From Chinchilla lanigera (Eukaryota > Chordata > Mammalia > Rodentia > Chinchillidae), in the NCBI RefSeq assembly GCF_000276665.1, contig NW_004955417.1:13174218-13238217 (forward strand): a stretch of 64,000 bases of DNA, written 5' to 3'. Shown here piece after piece: positions 1 to 12,810 of this stretch. Each line of letters begins with the position of its first letter. Positions within the stretch are counted from its first letter, which is position 1. A model generated the notes under the pieces. That model was given only the letters and a program-made list of their open reading frames with translations, was not told where the DNA came from and did no database searches. A program made the position numbers and the translations under genes.

Positions 1-19
1 AAAAAGAAAACAATCATTG

Positions 20-560
20 TTTTTCCTTGCACTTCTCTGGCTGATGACTCCTTGCTTCCTTTGTCCTACTTTTTCTTACTTTCTCCTCTTCTTTGCCTCT
101 AAAGTTGGGTAGTTCCTTGTAAAACCTTCTCATTCCCTGTACACATTGTTCATCTACTCACAAGGCTTCAAAATTATCTCTGTCTGGTGAGAGTCCTCCT
201 CAGAGCCCGTGGCTTCCATCCTACTGCTCTTGCAAATCCCCGCTCTATATCTATCCCTCAAGGTTCCCGAGCAACACATTCAAGTTGAGTTTTTCACCCC
301 CATATCCTGTGCTTGCCAGCTACCCTCCCTCTCTACAGAACCACCTCAGCCTGCCCTTCTTTGTTAATTTCCTGTCTCAGTGATAGAACTTTGATCCCTT
401 TGGGCTCCCAAGAATTGGTCTTTTGGCCTCCCTATCTCCCTAATATTTTCAGAACCTGCTTCTCTCCATCCCCTTGGCACTGTCGTTGTTTCACATTGGG
501 ATAATTCTCCCTGCATTTCTCAACCCGTCTTTCCTATCTCCGGCCACTAGAGTCATCTCA
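20..560 (+). mobile_element. L2 LINE relic (ORF2 region)
   Basis: This pyrimidine-rich stretch has the look of the L2 reverse-transcriptase C-terminal region, with runs such as CCTCCCTATCTCCC and CTCTCCATCCCCTTGGCACTG in the order expected of the L2 sense strand. It is heavily decayed and has no usable reading frame. The short frames here are by-products of its composition. The family call rests on remembered L2 consensus and the boundaries are approximate. Confidence 0.5.
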
Positions 561-1048
561 ATAAAGGGTAAATCTAAGAGAAATCTTCATTTTAGAATAA
601 AACCTCAGCTGTTTCTTGTGGCATATAATATCTTATATTTCTTTACAGCCCCATCTCTTGCTAGCACCATACTGAAATACTTGTGGTCTCCTAAATGTGC
701 TGCTATCTCTCCCAGCTCAGTTGTTTTACCTTTAGCTGCCAGGAGCATCCTTCACCCATTCATTTCTCTAATTAAGTCATTTTTAGAGAATATTTTATTA
801 GTTTCTGTAATCCAACCCATTTGGATAGTACCTTATATAGTGAATACAGTGCATTAACTCATCTACAAATAGAAAAAAATAAGTTTAATGCTTCTAGACC
901 AATATGGCTACTAATTTTTGTACAATGTCCACTCAACAAAGTAAACAGTTAACTTTTCCAAAGTTAACAGCACAAAGTTTCTAAAACTTCAAATTATATA
1001 TATACATGTATGTGTATGCATACATATATATGTATTTTATATGTACAT

Positions 1049-1079
<31 letters not shown>

Positions 1080-3510
1080 GCCAATATTAACAGTATGTTG
1101 TGCAGCAATAGCAGTAATAGCTTTTCTAGGTTCTACAGTCATCTGAATAAAATTACAGAGACATTCAGCATACTATTTTAAAAAAAAACTTTTGAAGCCA
1201 AGAGTTCCCAAGACCCTTTAAGACTCAGCTGAGAACTTCCCACAGGAGGACATCTATATCATTTGGATGTTTTCAGCTCACCTAAGAAAATATCAAACTA
1301 GGTATTTAACATAGCATAATATGGAGCATTATCATCCTCCCCACAAGGCATCTGCAGCAGGCAGCTCCAGAGCTGATAATTTAGCAGCTAGATGATGTCT
1401 GAGTTCTGGTCTGACTTTTCTTTGTCTTGGCTTTCCCCATATGGTCTCCAAATGCATGCCTTGACTCCAAACATCAGACACATAAACCCACATCCAACCT
1501 TGGAAGAACTGAGGGCCTCGCCTTCGATTCATCTATTTTTCATCTGAGAGAGAAATCCTTCCCCAAAGACTTTGTCTCTGAGGGTTTGGATCACTAGCTC
1601 ACCATAGACAGACCACTGGCAAAGGGGAATGGGCTCTTGTGGTTCCTCTGCGACTGGGGGAGCAATTCATCTTCTGTGAGTATATGCTGCCCCATGTAGA
1701 ACTAAGCTACCATGCTGGCCAAGGACAAAGGGAGGATGATGGTTGGAAGGCTAGTTGCAACTTTGGCCGGGGCCTCTTCATCCAGTTTCCCTGGCTCATG
1801 ACTCCCTCACCAGAGATGCTTTTCAAGTGCTCTCTTACTGTGCTTTCCAAACCAGGTATTTTGTTGTTGATGCACTTATCCATCTCCTCATACTGATCTT
1901 CATTAAGTCACAGTTTCCTCTTCTTTCAGTTCCCAAAATACCTGACTCGAGACCTAGTAAAAGCCCCATGTATAGCAGGTATTCGATAAAAATCAATCAA
2001 TAAAAAAATTACTTATTGATCACATGATCAAATTAATTAGTAAAATCTCCAGAACATTTTTCATATAGTCTAGAACTGTGGTTACATTAGTGTTAATTTG
2101 ACCCATCTATATAGTGGTAGAAGAATAGACTTATGTATGACCAATTTGTGCTATTTGCTCCACACAATTTTTGTTGTCATATTGCTTTTGTGACTCAGCC
2201 CTATGGTCCACTACCCACTGCAATAGCAACCAAAGGACCACTTTCTCTATTAAATGGGATTAGTGCTTTCTGGTCATCAAGAGAATCATCTTGGCATTAC
2301 TGAGCCATTTTTTCCTCCCTTTGATCCATCAGTGCCTGCCAAACTAGCACAGATCAACATCATTTCCCGGTTTTCCATCTTTGAGCGAGAATTCAAAGGC
2401 AGGGTTTCTTTTTCTGGGGCAAGTTGATCTGTGACTTCCATCTTCATATTAACTTTCAGTCTGCAGAACTGCTCCTGCTCTGAGAAGTGGTTAGAAGCTT
2501 TTCATCCAGTGCCTTAACAAATGTTTACTGAGGGAATTAGTGAATGAATCATTGGACAGAGTGTGTGTAAACTTCGAACACAGTCATACAAGAGTTCTTA
2601 TTTAAAAAGTATGTGTCACAACTAAAACACCTTTTAAAATAATCAAATTAGCAGCTTTTATCAATGTTGACATTCTGTTCTCAAACTAATTATCTGCTTA
2701 TGTAACTGACCTTATTAAGGCTGTTGCCACCTTCTTAAATTATCTTTGGAAACTGAAATCAACCCAAATACAATTTATGACCTTGCCTGGTTCAAAAACT
2801 CCACTTTAATGTAGCCAAAATTCCCCCACTGAACTCAGAAATCCAACTCAAATCCTTATTGGAAAAATGAGGGATGTGAATCAATTCAATAAATGAATAA
2901 TAAGACAGTCACTGATCAACTTAGGCATGAAGATAAAAATAAGGGTGCCAAATGAAGCATGCCAGCTAATTTTCTAATGTAAGATGAACATTAGTTCGCT
3001 GACGGAAAATTTGATTTTGACATTTACATGGAAGATAGTTCTGTGGCAAACCAAAGCAATATAGGGTAATATCATGGCAATATCCTGTGTGCAAATAAAA
3101 ATTATCCCTAAGCAAAAATCATAGCCAGGGCCTGGAGGAGTCCCTTCAGCATAGGACAACATCAAATAGAATGCTCTATTAGATTAGGGCCCATAGAAAA
3201 ACAAGTCATGGAATCACTGCCAGACAGACAGGTAGAAATATTTTTTGACATGAATCACCATTCATAGTAGTCAGAGGACCAATGAAATGAAGTTGGCAAC
3301 CAAGTCAGAAACTCCTAGAAGGCAGAAAAAGCTAGATGGTGATATTATTCATAAAGGACATTCATAAACTCTACCACATTGCTTAAAGTTGCCTTTCAAT
3401 AAAATTTGATGATTTGGTTATATCAATTATAATTACATATTACAACCAGCAGATCTTGGTTACATGGGCCCTAAAATTTGGAGGGAAGGCCTTCTTTAAA
3501 AAAGAATATG
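561..3510. other. No gene seen; unassigned AT-rich DNA
   Basis: Apart from the microsatellite at 994-1080, I see no exon-like frame, RNA gene or clear repeat here. A short piece near 2505-2560 resembles the L2 3' end in reverse but is too short to call. Reading frames are short and lack recognisable protein motifs. Confidence 0.5.
994..1080. repeat. TA/TATG-type microsatellite
   Basis: An impure run of alternating TA with interspersed TG and CA (TATACATGTATG, then TATATATATATA). It is simple-sequence DNA likely to vary in length between individuals. Confidence 0.9.
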
Positions 3511-3690
3511 AGCCAGGCATGGTGGTGCACGCCTGTAATCCCAACACTCAGGAGACTGAGGCAGGAGGATTGTTGTGAGTTCGAGACCAGCCTGGGCTAC
3601 AAAGTGAGCTCAAGTCTGGCCTGAACTACATAGTGAGACCCTGTCTCAAAAGGACAAAAAATAAAATAAAATATAAAAAATATGAAATGA
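3511..3690 (+). mobile_element. B1/7SL-type SINE, full or slightly extended
   Basis: The copy begins with GCCAGGCATGGTGGTGCACG, followed by GCCTGTAATCCCA and GAGTTCGAGACCAGCCTGG (Pol III B box), then a second CTACATAGTGAGACCCTGTCTC and an A-rich tail of AAATAAAATAAAAT type. It is a lineage-specific 7SL-derived SINE with an internal duplication or extension. It is well preserved compared with nearby MIR and L2, so it is relatively young. Confidence 0.9.
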
Positions 3691-4179
3691 GGAATGTAGA
3701 ATTAGGTATAAGAGTGAATATTTCTTTAGAATGAAAAAAAGCATAAGAACCTACAAGCATAACAAAGTTGACTACCACTAGAATTTTCACAAAATCCAGA
3801 AATATGATATTTTTATTAAATAACTACCTGACATATTTCTGTGATACTGTCTTCCTACACACAGTTTCAGGCTACATACTCTCTAATTAGCTCTTTATAT
3901 AATAACGATTGTATTATCTTTTCTAGAAAGAAAACAGAAAATTCAATTTTTTACTAGAAAAATGTGATTTTGCATTACTAGTAGTTTAGAAAGGTTACTT
4001 TCCACTTCACAACTTGTGATGATCTTACATAAATTTTTAGCCTTGTTGTTAAGTTGGAAAAAGTCTTACCTCCTTATTTTTGTAATAACCTATAAGATTT
4101 CAGGGAATTTCTTGGTTAGTTTTCAACACTTCTAGAATTCATGACACACATTCACTGAAGAAAATGCACTTAAAGATGG

Positions 4180-4361
4180 CCACCGTGTTTTTTTGTTTTT
4201 TTGTTTTTTTGTTTTTTCTCCAGTACCGGGAACCGAACTCATGACCTTGCGCTTGCCAGGCAGGCGCTTTGCCGCTGAGCTAAATCCCCAGCCCCTGTTT
4301 TCGTTGGTTTTTTTGTTTGTTTTTTTTTTTTTTTTTTTTTTTTTTGGAACCACCGTGTTTT
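4180..4361 (-). mobile_element. ID-type tRNA-derived SINE with flanking duplication
   Basis: The reverse complement of 4218-4295 is a tRNA-like ID element: GGGGCTGGGGATTTAGCTCA (box A region), GCCTGCCTGGCAAGCGCAAGG and GAGTTCGGTTCCCGGTAC (box B). On the plus strand its tail appears as T-rich sequence before it, and a second long T tract follows. The whole block is flanked by CCACCGTGTTTT at 4180-4191 and 4350-4361, a probable 12-bp target-site duplication. The extra T-rich stretch with TCGTTGG suggests a second tail or a compound insertion. Confidence 0.85.
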
Positions 4362-5140
4362 AATGAGCTATATTATGCCACACAATGATTCCTTTACGCT
4401 GCGCAATGATTCACAGATGAATATGGATACCCATTTTGTCCAGAGGAATGCTTGTATTTTCAGGCTCTCTCTTACATGCTGTTTCATCTGGAAGCACTAA
4501 ACTTCATTAGGACATGATATATTAGATTCACAAAAACAGTCTGACATTCATGCACAGAACATGCAACTTGACATTTTGAGCAAATCCTTTGTTTGAAGTA
4601 CTGCCATGAGTGTGTGTCCTACACACACAGGAATTCAAATAAATTCTCTTACAAGGTACTGATGGTAACCCAAAAAAAAAAACTAAGAAATATTTACCAG
4701 GGTGCATTCTACATTTTGAACTATATTTCTGGAACAGAATTTTCATCTTGACTGAGACTGGATGGGCAACTAATGTTCTAGTTATGATTTTACACATCTT
4801 TTGACTCAAAGAAACTTCCCAGATTATTTACACCTGTGAATTATTCTTCCCTGCTGAAGCCCCAAAGGACATGTGCAGACCTCATATCTTTGTGCCACTG
4901 TATGAGTTATTGGCATAGTGAGTAAGAGGAGGATTTCAGAGTCATCCACACCTGGAAAGCCAATACCTCGGCTATATGTGCAAGTGACTGCCAACCACAT
5001 AAATATAAACCCCATTAAGCCAAACTAAATGTCTCTCCAACTTTACATGCCCTTGGCAGGGGCCCAAAAAATTCACAACCATGATAAAGGTGTCTGACCT
5101 AGGGGAAATGCAAAGAGGAAATACAGCACTTAACTGATTG
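4362..5140. other. No gene seen; unassigned
   Basis: No exon, RNA gene or clear repeat is recognised. Reading frames of up to about 90 codons on the minus strand overlap one another and the following SINE and carry no family motif. Confidence 0.5.
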
Positions 5141-5326
5141 TGGTTAAATGGTGCGCACTTGTAATCCCAGCTACTTGGGAGGCTGAGGCAGGAGGAGTAC
5201 CAGTTCAAGCCCTGCTTGGGTAACTTAATGAAACCCTGTCTCAAAATAAAAAATAAAAAGGGGCTAGGTATAACTCAGTGTGGAGGCACTACATTCAATC
5301 CCTAGAACTGCAAAAACAAATAAATA
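5141..5326 (+). mobile_element. Composite B1-ID SINE
   Basis: The left part is 7SL-like (TGTAATCCCAGCTACTTGGG, GAGGCTGAGGCAGGAGGA, CCCTGTCTCAAAATAAA). It is joined to an ID-like tRNA half (GGGGCTAGGTATAACTCAGT, ATTCAATCCCTAGAACTGC) and an A-rich tail. Similar two-part copies at 25354, 28591 and 31236 show that this is a family, not a chance juxtaposition. Confidence 0.85.
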
Positions 5327-5638
5327 CTATGTACTTTGCCGATTTTGCAAAAACATGCATATGAGCATAAAGCTGGAAGCCCTACCATGCCTATGAAATG
5401 GGCCTTGCAAGTGAGAGCCCTTGAAGCACTAGCTTTGTGAGTGTCATGGTCATTCTGCCCTGTGCATTGGCCTTTGTATCACTCCTGTGTATACGCAGGG
5501 ACACAATCGTCAGTGTCATCTTTAGATGTGAAAGGCAAGGGTTGATCGCATAGACTGATGGAAAGTGTATTTGTTTTGTACAGCTGCCACTGCAGAAGAC
5601 ACAAAAGGATAGTGGACAGCTAGGTAGTGGAGGAGCTG

Positions 5639-5705
5639 GTGAAAGGATGGATGGATGACAGATAAATGGGAGGATGGATGGTGGGTGGATAGATAGATGG
5701 AGCAA
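5639..5705. repeat. GGAT/GATA tetranucleotide microsatellite
   Basis: Interrupted GGATGGATGGATGA, then GGATGGATGGTGGGTGGATAG, then ATAGATAGATGG. It is an impure simple repeat. Confidence 0.85.
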
Positions 5706-7045
5706 GCCGTGCCTAGGAATAAAAGAGCACAAAGTTCAAGACGAAGGTGCATGGATGACTTTGTGTGGGGGTTACATATAGTTAGTTCCAGGATGACTTT
5801 CTTGATGATCTCCCTATACTGAAGTCATCCAAGAGCAAGAAACCAAATAAGATTCCCTCCAGCATGCCAACCCCAAGCTGTTAATAGAGCTCATGGAGCA
5901 CTGAGTTCAAAGGCTTCTGAGGCCACATCTGGACTTAGCAGAAATGATAATGGCAGCAACACAGTAGTGATGTCTACCAAAGGTGGGGAAGCAGGAAGAT
6001 ATGCCACAGTAGGCATATCTGCAATCTTTTTCCTAGAAATTATTTCCAGCCAGACCCTGCTGATGGGGGTCACATTATCTTTGCAATAGGAGAAAGCAAA
6101 CCACTGAGACTGGGAAAGGAGAGACCTGATAGTAACATTTTTGAAATGCCATTTACCACCTGTGCAGTGATTACACTGAGGTTGACAGCTGTGTGATTAA
6201 AGGCACTGAGTCGATTAGTCTGAATGGGCTTCAGGCTCCTGGCTTTTTTCCCAGTGATTTTCAATGGTAATAATGACACACGTGTAACTTCTACATAGGA
6301 GGAGAATACAAGGGGACTTCTATGCCCACCTTAACCAGGCTGGTGTTCACCCTGACAATGGCCACATTTCGCTAAATTGGTAGTTGTGCAAGCCCCTTTG
6401 CCATTCCCACAGCACGATTTCCTTTCATAGGGTGGCTTGATGCAAAGCACCTGGAGCCAGATGCAGCCTCATCTGGCAGTAATTGAAGGTAAAGACTACA
6501 ACCTTCAAGTTCCGAAGCTCACTGTGAATAATTCAGTCTGCTGTCTCCTTTCACCATACTGTGCATCTTGCAAAATCATTTTCTATTTGTCCCAGGAGCA
6601 TCACTTTTTCTATTAAAAATGAGAGAATAATTTCAATTCCAGCCAGATTTAAACCCTAAAAGCTGCTTAATGTCCTGTAAGGTTCTGGAATTCCAGTAGC
6701 TCAGAGGCTGAAACAACACAATATAAGGGGGATGCTGAGGCTCGCCCTCAAAATCACTGGGTCTGTGCAGTCCAACTCTCTACTTGGTAGGAACTTGAGC
6801 CCCGTGGCCTTTTCAGGCAACCTTTGGGACTATTTGTGATCCCTTAATGCATGAAGTGGAGGTGCTTGGAGATTCTGTCACTGTCATTGTCAGGATGACC
6901 CCCCCAGACCTAAGGAAGTAGGCCTCTATGTGTATATTTATTTTCAGGTCTTCTAACTCTTTCAATGCATTTTATTAATATACTCCATAGGAATCTTGTA
7001 TATTTTTAAAATTTCTTGGTGCCCCTTTTTTCTGGATGCTGTTCT
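5706..7045. other. No gene seen; unassigned
   Basis: Moderately complex DNA without a repeat I can name and without a convincing exon. Short minus-strand frames at 5891-6279 carry no family motif. Confidence 0.45.
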
Positions 7046-7481
7046 GAATTTTTATTTCTTTTTTTATTTTAAGAAATAAAAGAAGGAAAACATTAACAAA
7101 CAAACATCCATTTACAAAATAGCATAAGAACAATACGAACAAAACAGAGTTACAGACAAAGTTGTTGGAAATTAACAATGGTTGTTGTGTTACTTATTGA
7201 TATCTTCAACGTGGTTTCTCAAGAAAACAGAGACATACACGATTGATCAAACAAGTAATCAATAGCTGTTCCTTTCTGTAGAGGAATAGAATACAGTAGT
7301 ACAACTACGTTAGCTATTCTGTGTAAACATACTTACATATTTTCCACTTCTTTCCCTTCTCTTTCCCCACATGCCATTTGACCTTTACTTTTGAGCATTT
7401 TCCTTTCGTTTCACAATGTTTATCATACCTCCTAGATTTTATTCACTCCTTAAGGTCTTACACTAGTGAGACAATACGGTG

Positions 7482-10400
7482 CTAACACATGTAGGTCTGA
7501 TTTATTTCACTTATAAGTATGGTCTCTAGTTGTGACCATTTGCCTATAAAAGCCTCGAGTTTATCTCTCCCTATACCTGAGTAATATTCCATTATATAAA
7601 AGTACCACAATTTTTTTATCCATTCCTCAGTGGATGCACATTTGGGTTGCTTCCACAATTTAGCTACCACAAATTGCACTGCTATGAACATGGGTGCATA
7701 TACATCGCTGTGATATGATGTTTTCAGATCTTCTGGGAAAATACCCAAAAGGGGAATAGCTGGGTTGAATGGGACCTCTAGACATAGTTTTCTGAGAAAT
7801 CTCCAAACTGATTTCCACAGTGGTTTCACCAGTCTGCATGCCCACCAACAGTGGAGAAGGATTCCTATTTCTCCACAGCCTTGCCAGCATTTGTTATTGG
7901 TTGATTTCTTAATACTAGCCATTCTTACTGGGGGGAGATGAAATCTCATTGTTGTTTTAATTTGCATTTCTTGAATGACTGATGACGTTAAACATTTTCT
8001 CATGTGTTTATTTGCAATTTGTATTTTTTTATCTTAGAACTGGGTGTTTATCTCAGATGCCCATTTTTGGATTGGGTCTTTGAATTTGAGGGGACTGGTG
8101 TTCTTTAATTCTTTATATGTTCTAGATAGAAGACCTTCGTCTGAGGGACAGTCAGATAAATTTTTTTCCACGTGTGTGGGTTTTCTTTTTACTCTGCTGA
8201 TGATTTCTTTAGATGTGCAGAAACCTTTCAGGATGATGAGATCCCAGTTGTTGATTCTTTGAATTATATCACAGGCAGTTTCATTTTTGTTCATAAACTC
8301 CCTGCCTACCCCTATGTCTTCAAGGTTTTACCTACTTTCTCTTCCAATAGATTTAGTGTTTCTGGTTTAATATTGAGATATGTGAACCATTTTGACTGGA
8401 GTTTGGTGTGTGGTGATAGACTTGGGTCTATTTTCAGTCTTTGGCAGGTAGCAAGCCCATTTTTCTAGCACCATTTATTAAAGAGGCTATCATCTTCCAG
8501 TGAGTTTGATTGGCCCCTTTATCAAAGATTAGGTGGCTGAGTGTGTTTCTGGTTGTGGCTGTTTCTTCTAGTCTGTTCCATTGATCCTCAGGTCTGTTGT
8601 CTAGCCAGTACCATGTTGATTTTATTACAATAGCTTTGTAGTACAATTTCAGGTCAGGGCACCTGACTTGCCCTTATTGTCCAGGATTGCTTTTGCTATT
8701 CTGGGTCTCTTCTGGTTCCAGATAAATTTAAAGTATTTCTCTACATCTGTGAGGTATGCTAATGGTACTTTAATGGGAATTGCACTGAATCTGTACAACA
8801 ATTTTGGAAGTATGGCCATTTTCACAATGTTGGTTCTTCCTATCCATGAGCAAGGAACAGTTTTCCATTTATTGAGATCCTCTTCAATCTCCTTTTTCAG
8901 AGTACTGTAGTTTTCATTGAAGAGATCTTTTACTTCTTTTGTTAGATGGATTCCTAAATATTTCAATTTTTTGAGTGCTATTGTGAAAGGTATGGTTTCC
9001 TTAATGTCTCTCTCAGTCTGCTTGTTGTTTGTGTATAGGAATACTGTCGATTTTTGGGTGTTGACTTTTTCAGCCACACTGCTGAATTTGTTGATTAATT
9101 CAAGGAGTCTTCTTGTGGAGATTTTGGGGTCTTCCATGTAAAGTATCATGTTATCTGCAAATAGTGATAATTTTACTTCTTCCTTTCCTACCCTTATTCT
9201 ATTTATTTCTCTCTCTTGTCTAATTGCTCTAGCTAATGCTTCCAGAACTATGCTGAACAGGAGTGGTGACAGTGGACATCCTTGTCTTGTTCCTGATTTT
9301 AAAGTAAAAGTTTTCAGGTTTTGTCCATTTAGTATGATGTTGGCTGTTGGTTTATCATAGATGGCTTTGATCAGATTGAGGTAAAGACCATCTATTACTA
9401 TTTTCTGTAGAGGTTTTATCATGAATGCATGTTGGACTTTGTCAAAAGCTCTTTCTGCATCTGTTGAGATGCCATATGGTTTTTGTCTTTGGCTCTATTA
9501 ATATGGTGTATAACATTAATTGATTTGCAAATATTGAACCATCCCTGCATTCCTGGAATGAATCCGACTGGGTCATGGTGTATGATTTTCTAGATGATTT
9601 GCTGCATTCTATTTGCTAGTGTTTTATTGAGTATCTTTGCATCTATATTCATTAGGGAGACTGATCTATAGTTCTCTTTCTTGATTGGGTCTTTCTCTGG
9701 TTTTGGTATCAGTATAATACTTGCCTCCATAAATGAGTTAGGGAGAATTGCTTCCTCTTCAATTTCACTGAAGAATTTGAGGAGTGTTGGTATTAAATCT
9801 TCTCTGAATTTCTTGTAAAACTCTGTTGCGAATCCATCAGGGCCTGGGCTTTTCTTTGTTGGTAAGCTTTTAATCATATTTTCAATCTCATTAATTGATA
9901 CTGGGTTGTTCAAGATTTTTATATCTTCTTTACTCAACCTTGGTAATTTGTACATATCTAGGAATCTGTCCATTTCTTCTGAGTTTTCTATCCTATGGAG
10001 TAAAGATTTTCAAAGTAGGTACTAATGATCTCCTCCGTTTCTGTGGAATCCGAGTAATTTCATCCTTTTCATTCCTTATTGCATGAGTTTGAATTCTTTC
10101 CTTGCCTTTTTTGATAAGGTTGGCTAGGGGTTTATCAATTTTATTTATTCTTTCAAAGAACCAACTCTTTGATTCATTTATTTTTTGTAGGATTTTCTTC
10201 ATTTCAATTGCATTAATTTCTGCCCTAATCTTTATAATCTCCTCCCTTCTTTGGGCTTTGGTCCTGACTTGTCCTTTTTCTAAAAGTTTGAGGTGCAGCA
10301 TTAGGCTATTTATTTGTTCTCTTTCTGTTTTCCTTATGTGTGAATTCACCAGTATAAATATCCCTCTGAGGACTGCTTTCATTGCATCCCTCAGATTCCA

Positions 10401-11249
10401 GTAAGTTGTATCTACATTTTCATTTGTTTGTAGGTATTTTTTAATTTCTTCTTTAATTTCTTCTGTGACAGAAGAAATTGGCTGTTCAGGAGGTTTGTGT
10501 TTAATTTCCAATTGTTGTTTATGGAGTTTTTGGAGTTCCTTTTGTCATTAATTTCTAATTTCATTAATGTGGTCAGATGATATGCATGGGATATTTTCAA
10601 TTCTTCTGCATTTTGGTAGGTATGCTCCATGGGCAAGAATGTCGTCTATTTTAGAGAAAGTCTCATGTGCAGCTGAGAAAAATGTGTATTCTGATGTTGT
10701 GGGGTGGAACACTCTGTAGACATCTACTAAGTCCATTTGTTCACAGATTTGGTTCAGCTCTGTTATTTCTTTGCTGATTTTTTGTCCAGTTGACCTATCT
10801 CTTTGTGTCAAAGGGGTGTTGAGGTCCTCTATTACAATAGTGTTATTAATTATATGGGTTTTCATATCTGCTAAGATTTGTCTTATATAGTTTGGTGCTC
10901 CAATATTTGGTGCATACATGTTTATGATTGTTGTCTCTTCTTCTTGCAGTTTTATCCTGACAAGTATGTAGTGACCTTCTTTGTCTCTTTTGATTGTTTT
11001 CAGTTTGAAGTTTACATTGTCTGCAAATATAATAGCAACACTTGCTTTTTTCTGGGTTCCTGTTGCATGGAGGATTGTTTTCCATCCTTTGACTTTCAGT
11101 CTATGGATTTCCTTTTGAGTAAGATGTGTTTCCTGCATATAGCATATCATTGGATTTTGTTTCTTAATGCACTCTGCCAGTCTGACTGGTGAATTGAGGC
11201 CATTTACATTTACGGTTATAACCACTATGTGTTGACTTATCATTGTCAT
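7482..11249 (-). pseudogene. LINE-1 ORF2 relic (endonuclease-reverse transcriptase)
   Basis: ORF2 proteins nick target DNA and prime reverse transcription there. The N-terminal endonuclease is readable at 11249-10548, with VNVNGLNSP, QETHL, NMYAPN, an ED-L-NTPL variant of the catalytic loop, and SSDH at the end. The middle lies at 10511-9993, and the start of the reverse transcriptase at 9973-9590 ([12 protein letters not shown]). The RT core at 9422-8649 shows [13 protein letters not shown] and FADNMILY, where the usual catalytic FADD carries N for the second D. The cysteine/histidine-rich C-terminus is at 8003-7482 (GCGEIGILLHCWWACRL, then EEWIKKLWYFYIMEYYSG). At least six frame breaks or stops separate these blocks, so no full protein can be made. 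Confidence 0.93.
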
Positions 11250-11289
11250 GTTATTTACTTGCTCTTGCTTTCCTATTTTTTCTACCTAT

Positions 11290-12343
11290 TTACTTGCTTA
11301 CTCTGCTTGAGAGTTCCTTTATATTCCTGAAATTAAGGTCATTGTTTTCTCTGTCTAGGATATGATTTAGTAGTCTTTGCAGCGATGGTTTGGCACTCAT
11401 GAAATTCTTCAGGTGTTCTTTGTTATGAAAATATGTTATTTCTCCATTGAATTTGAAGGATAGTTTGGCAGGGTACATCAGTCTTGGTTGGAAGTTATTT
11501 TGTCTCGGGACCTGTAATACTTTGCTCCAAGCTCTTCTCGATTGGATGGTTTGTGCTGAGAAGTCTGCCGTGATTCTGATAGGCTATCCTTTATAGGTAA
11601 TGTTTCTTTTCTCTAACAGCTTTTAATATTCTGTTCTTTTGCTGGATATCTGGGATCTTGATTATTATATGTGTGGGTGTGGTTTTATTTTGGTTGTGGT
11701 TAGTTGGAGTTCTATATGCCTCATTTACCTGTACTTCAGAATGTTTTTCCATGCTTCGGAAGTTTTCTGCTATTATTTCTGCAAGTATTCTTTTTATGTC
11801 ATTTGTGGTGCCTCCAGCTGTTTCTTTGACTCCTGTTAGTCTTACACTATTTCTCTTTGCCTCATCTTGCAATTGTTGAGTTGATTTTTCCTGGATCCTT
11901 GTTGATTTTAAGAGATTCTTCCTTTTGTGATCATTAGCTGCCATAGTGTCTTCAACATCTGAGATTCTATCTTTAGCCTCATTCAAGTGGTTTTGCCAGC
12001 TTTCAATGGAAGTTTTGATTTCCTGGATATCTCTTTGAGTCTGTTTCATGCATTCCAGTTCTGACCTGTACTGTTCACTTAATGTTTCCATCATTTTCCT
12101 ATGATCATCCATTTTTTTGTATATGTCTTCATTAGATGTGCTGAGCAGTTCTTTCGTTATTAATGTCATTTCTTTTTTTACCTGGGCAATTATTTCTGAT
12201 CTGATTTCTTCCTTGGCCTGTTGGAGTTGTTTCTTTACTTCAGTTGTGATCATTTCAGAGATTTCAGGTATGTGACTTCCAATTTCTCCTATGTCAGTGT
12301 CTCCTGGACTTGTTCTGGGTGGAGTTGAGTTTTGAGATTGCAT
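11290..12343 (-). pseudogene. LINE-1 ORF1 relic (RNA-binding protein)
   Basis: ORF1p coats L1 RNA as a trimer. The frame opens with ATG at 12343 and runs 250 codons to 11591. It has a heptad-rich coiled-coil part (residues about 25-150, with EVKKQLQQAKEEIRSEI), followed by the RNA-recognition region (NSVRLTGVKE, AYRTPTNHNQNK) and the start of the C-terminal domain (KIPDIQQKNRILKAVREKKHYL). The rest of the C-terminal domain continues in another frame at 11478-11290 (KLSFKFNGEITYF, MSAKPSLQRLLNHIL), so a frameshift lies between about 11480 and 11600. The frame agrees with known L1 ORF1 architecture but the protein is truncated. Confidence 0.9.
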
Positions 12344-12562
12344 TTTACTCCTTCATCTTGTCCTTTTGGATGTCATATGGACAGTGCTGAGCTAAATACT
12401 ACCCAGGCAGCTCACTGAAGGTCTCCAGGGACCTTGGTTTACCTTCACTACCAGGGTCTCCAGACCATCAGTGGAAAATATGTGGGCCTTAGCTGTGAAC
12501 TCAATGGTGGCCAGTCAGAGGCCACTGCTCTGGGTTCCTCAGGTAGCTGGTTGAGGGAGTAC

Positions 12563-12810
12563 AGGCCTCACCTCCCAATGGAGAGGTCCCCAGCAACAGG
12601 GCAGCTCCGTATTGTTTCCCATCTCAAAGGAACAGGGTGGGTCTCCACACAGGTCTCACCACCAATGGAGAGGTCCCCAGCAACAGGCTGTTCCCATGTT
12701 GCCTCCCATCCCAAAGGGACAGAGTGGGTCATCTGTGCAAGTCTCACCACCAATGGAGTGGTCCCCAGCAACAGGCTGTTCCCACAATGTTTCCCCTCCC
12801 AAAGGGTTTA
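12563..12810 (-). promoter_or_regulatory. L1 5' UTR tandem units of 87-88 bp
   Basis: The core CAATGGAGAGGTCCCCAGCA recurs at 12576 and 12663, with a variant (CAATGGAGTGG) at 12751, giving periods of 87 and 88 bp and almost three copies. Each unit continues with a CCCATCCCAAAGGGACAG-like segment. The array lies just upstream of the minus-strand ORF1 start, where rodent L1s carry tandem promoter monomers. Promoter function is inferred from position and arrangement. The units are diverged, so it is probably inactive. Confidence 0.75.

Noticed and set aside
313..857. Two overlapping plus-strand frames (63 and 127 codons)
   Set aside because: They lie in an L2-like pyrimidine-rich relic and have no motif.
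4218..4295. tRNA gene candidate (also 15618-15696, 48520-48600, 62441-62511)
   Set aside because: Box A and box B are present, but the copies have A-rich tails, target-site duplications and no proper acceptor stem, so they are ID SINEs, not tRNA genes.
4132..4353. Lysine-rich 73-codon frame
   Set aside because: It is the translation of the poly-T tails and body of an ID SINE read on the other strand.
7046..7075. Target-site duplication for the long L1
   Set aside because: T-rich words near 7000-7050 and 12815-12830 look alike only because both are AT-rich. No convincing match was found.
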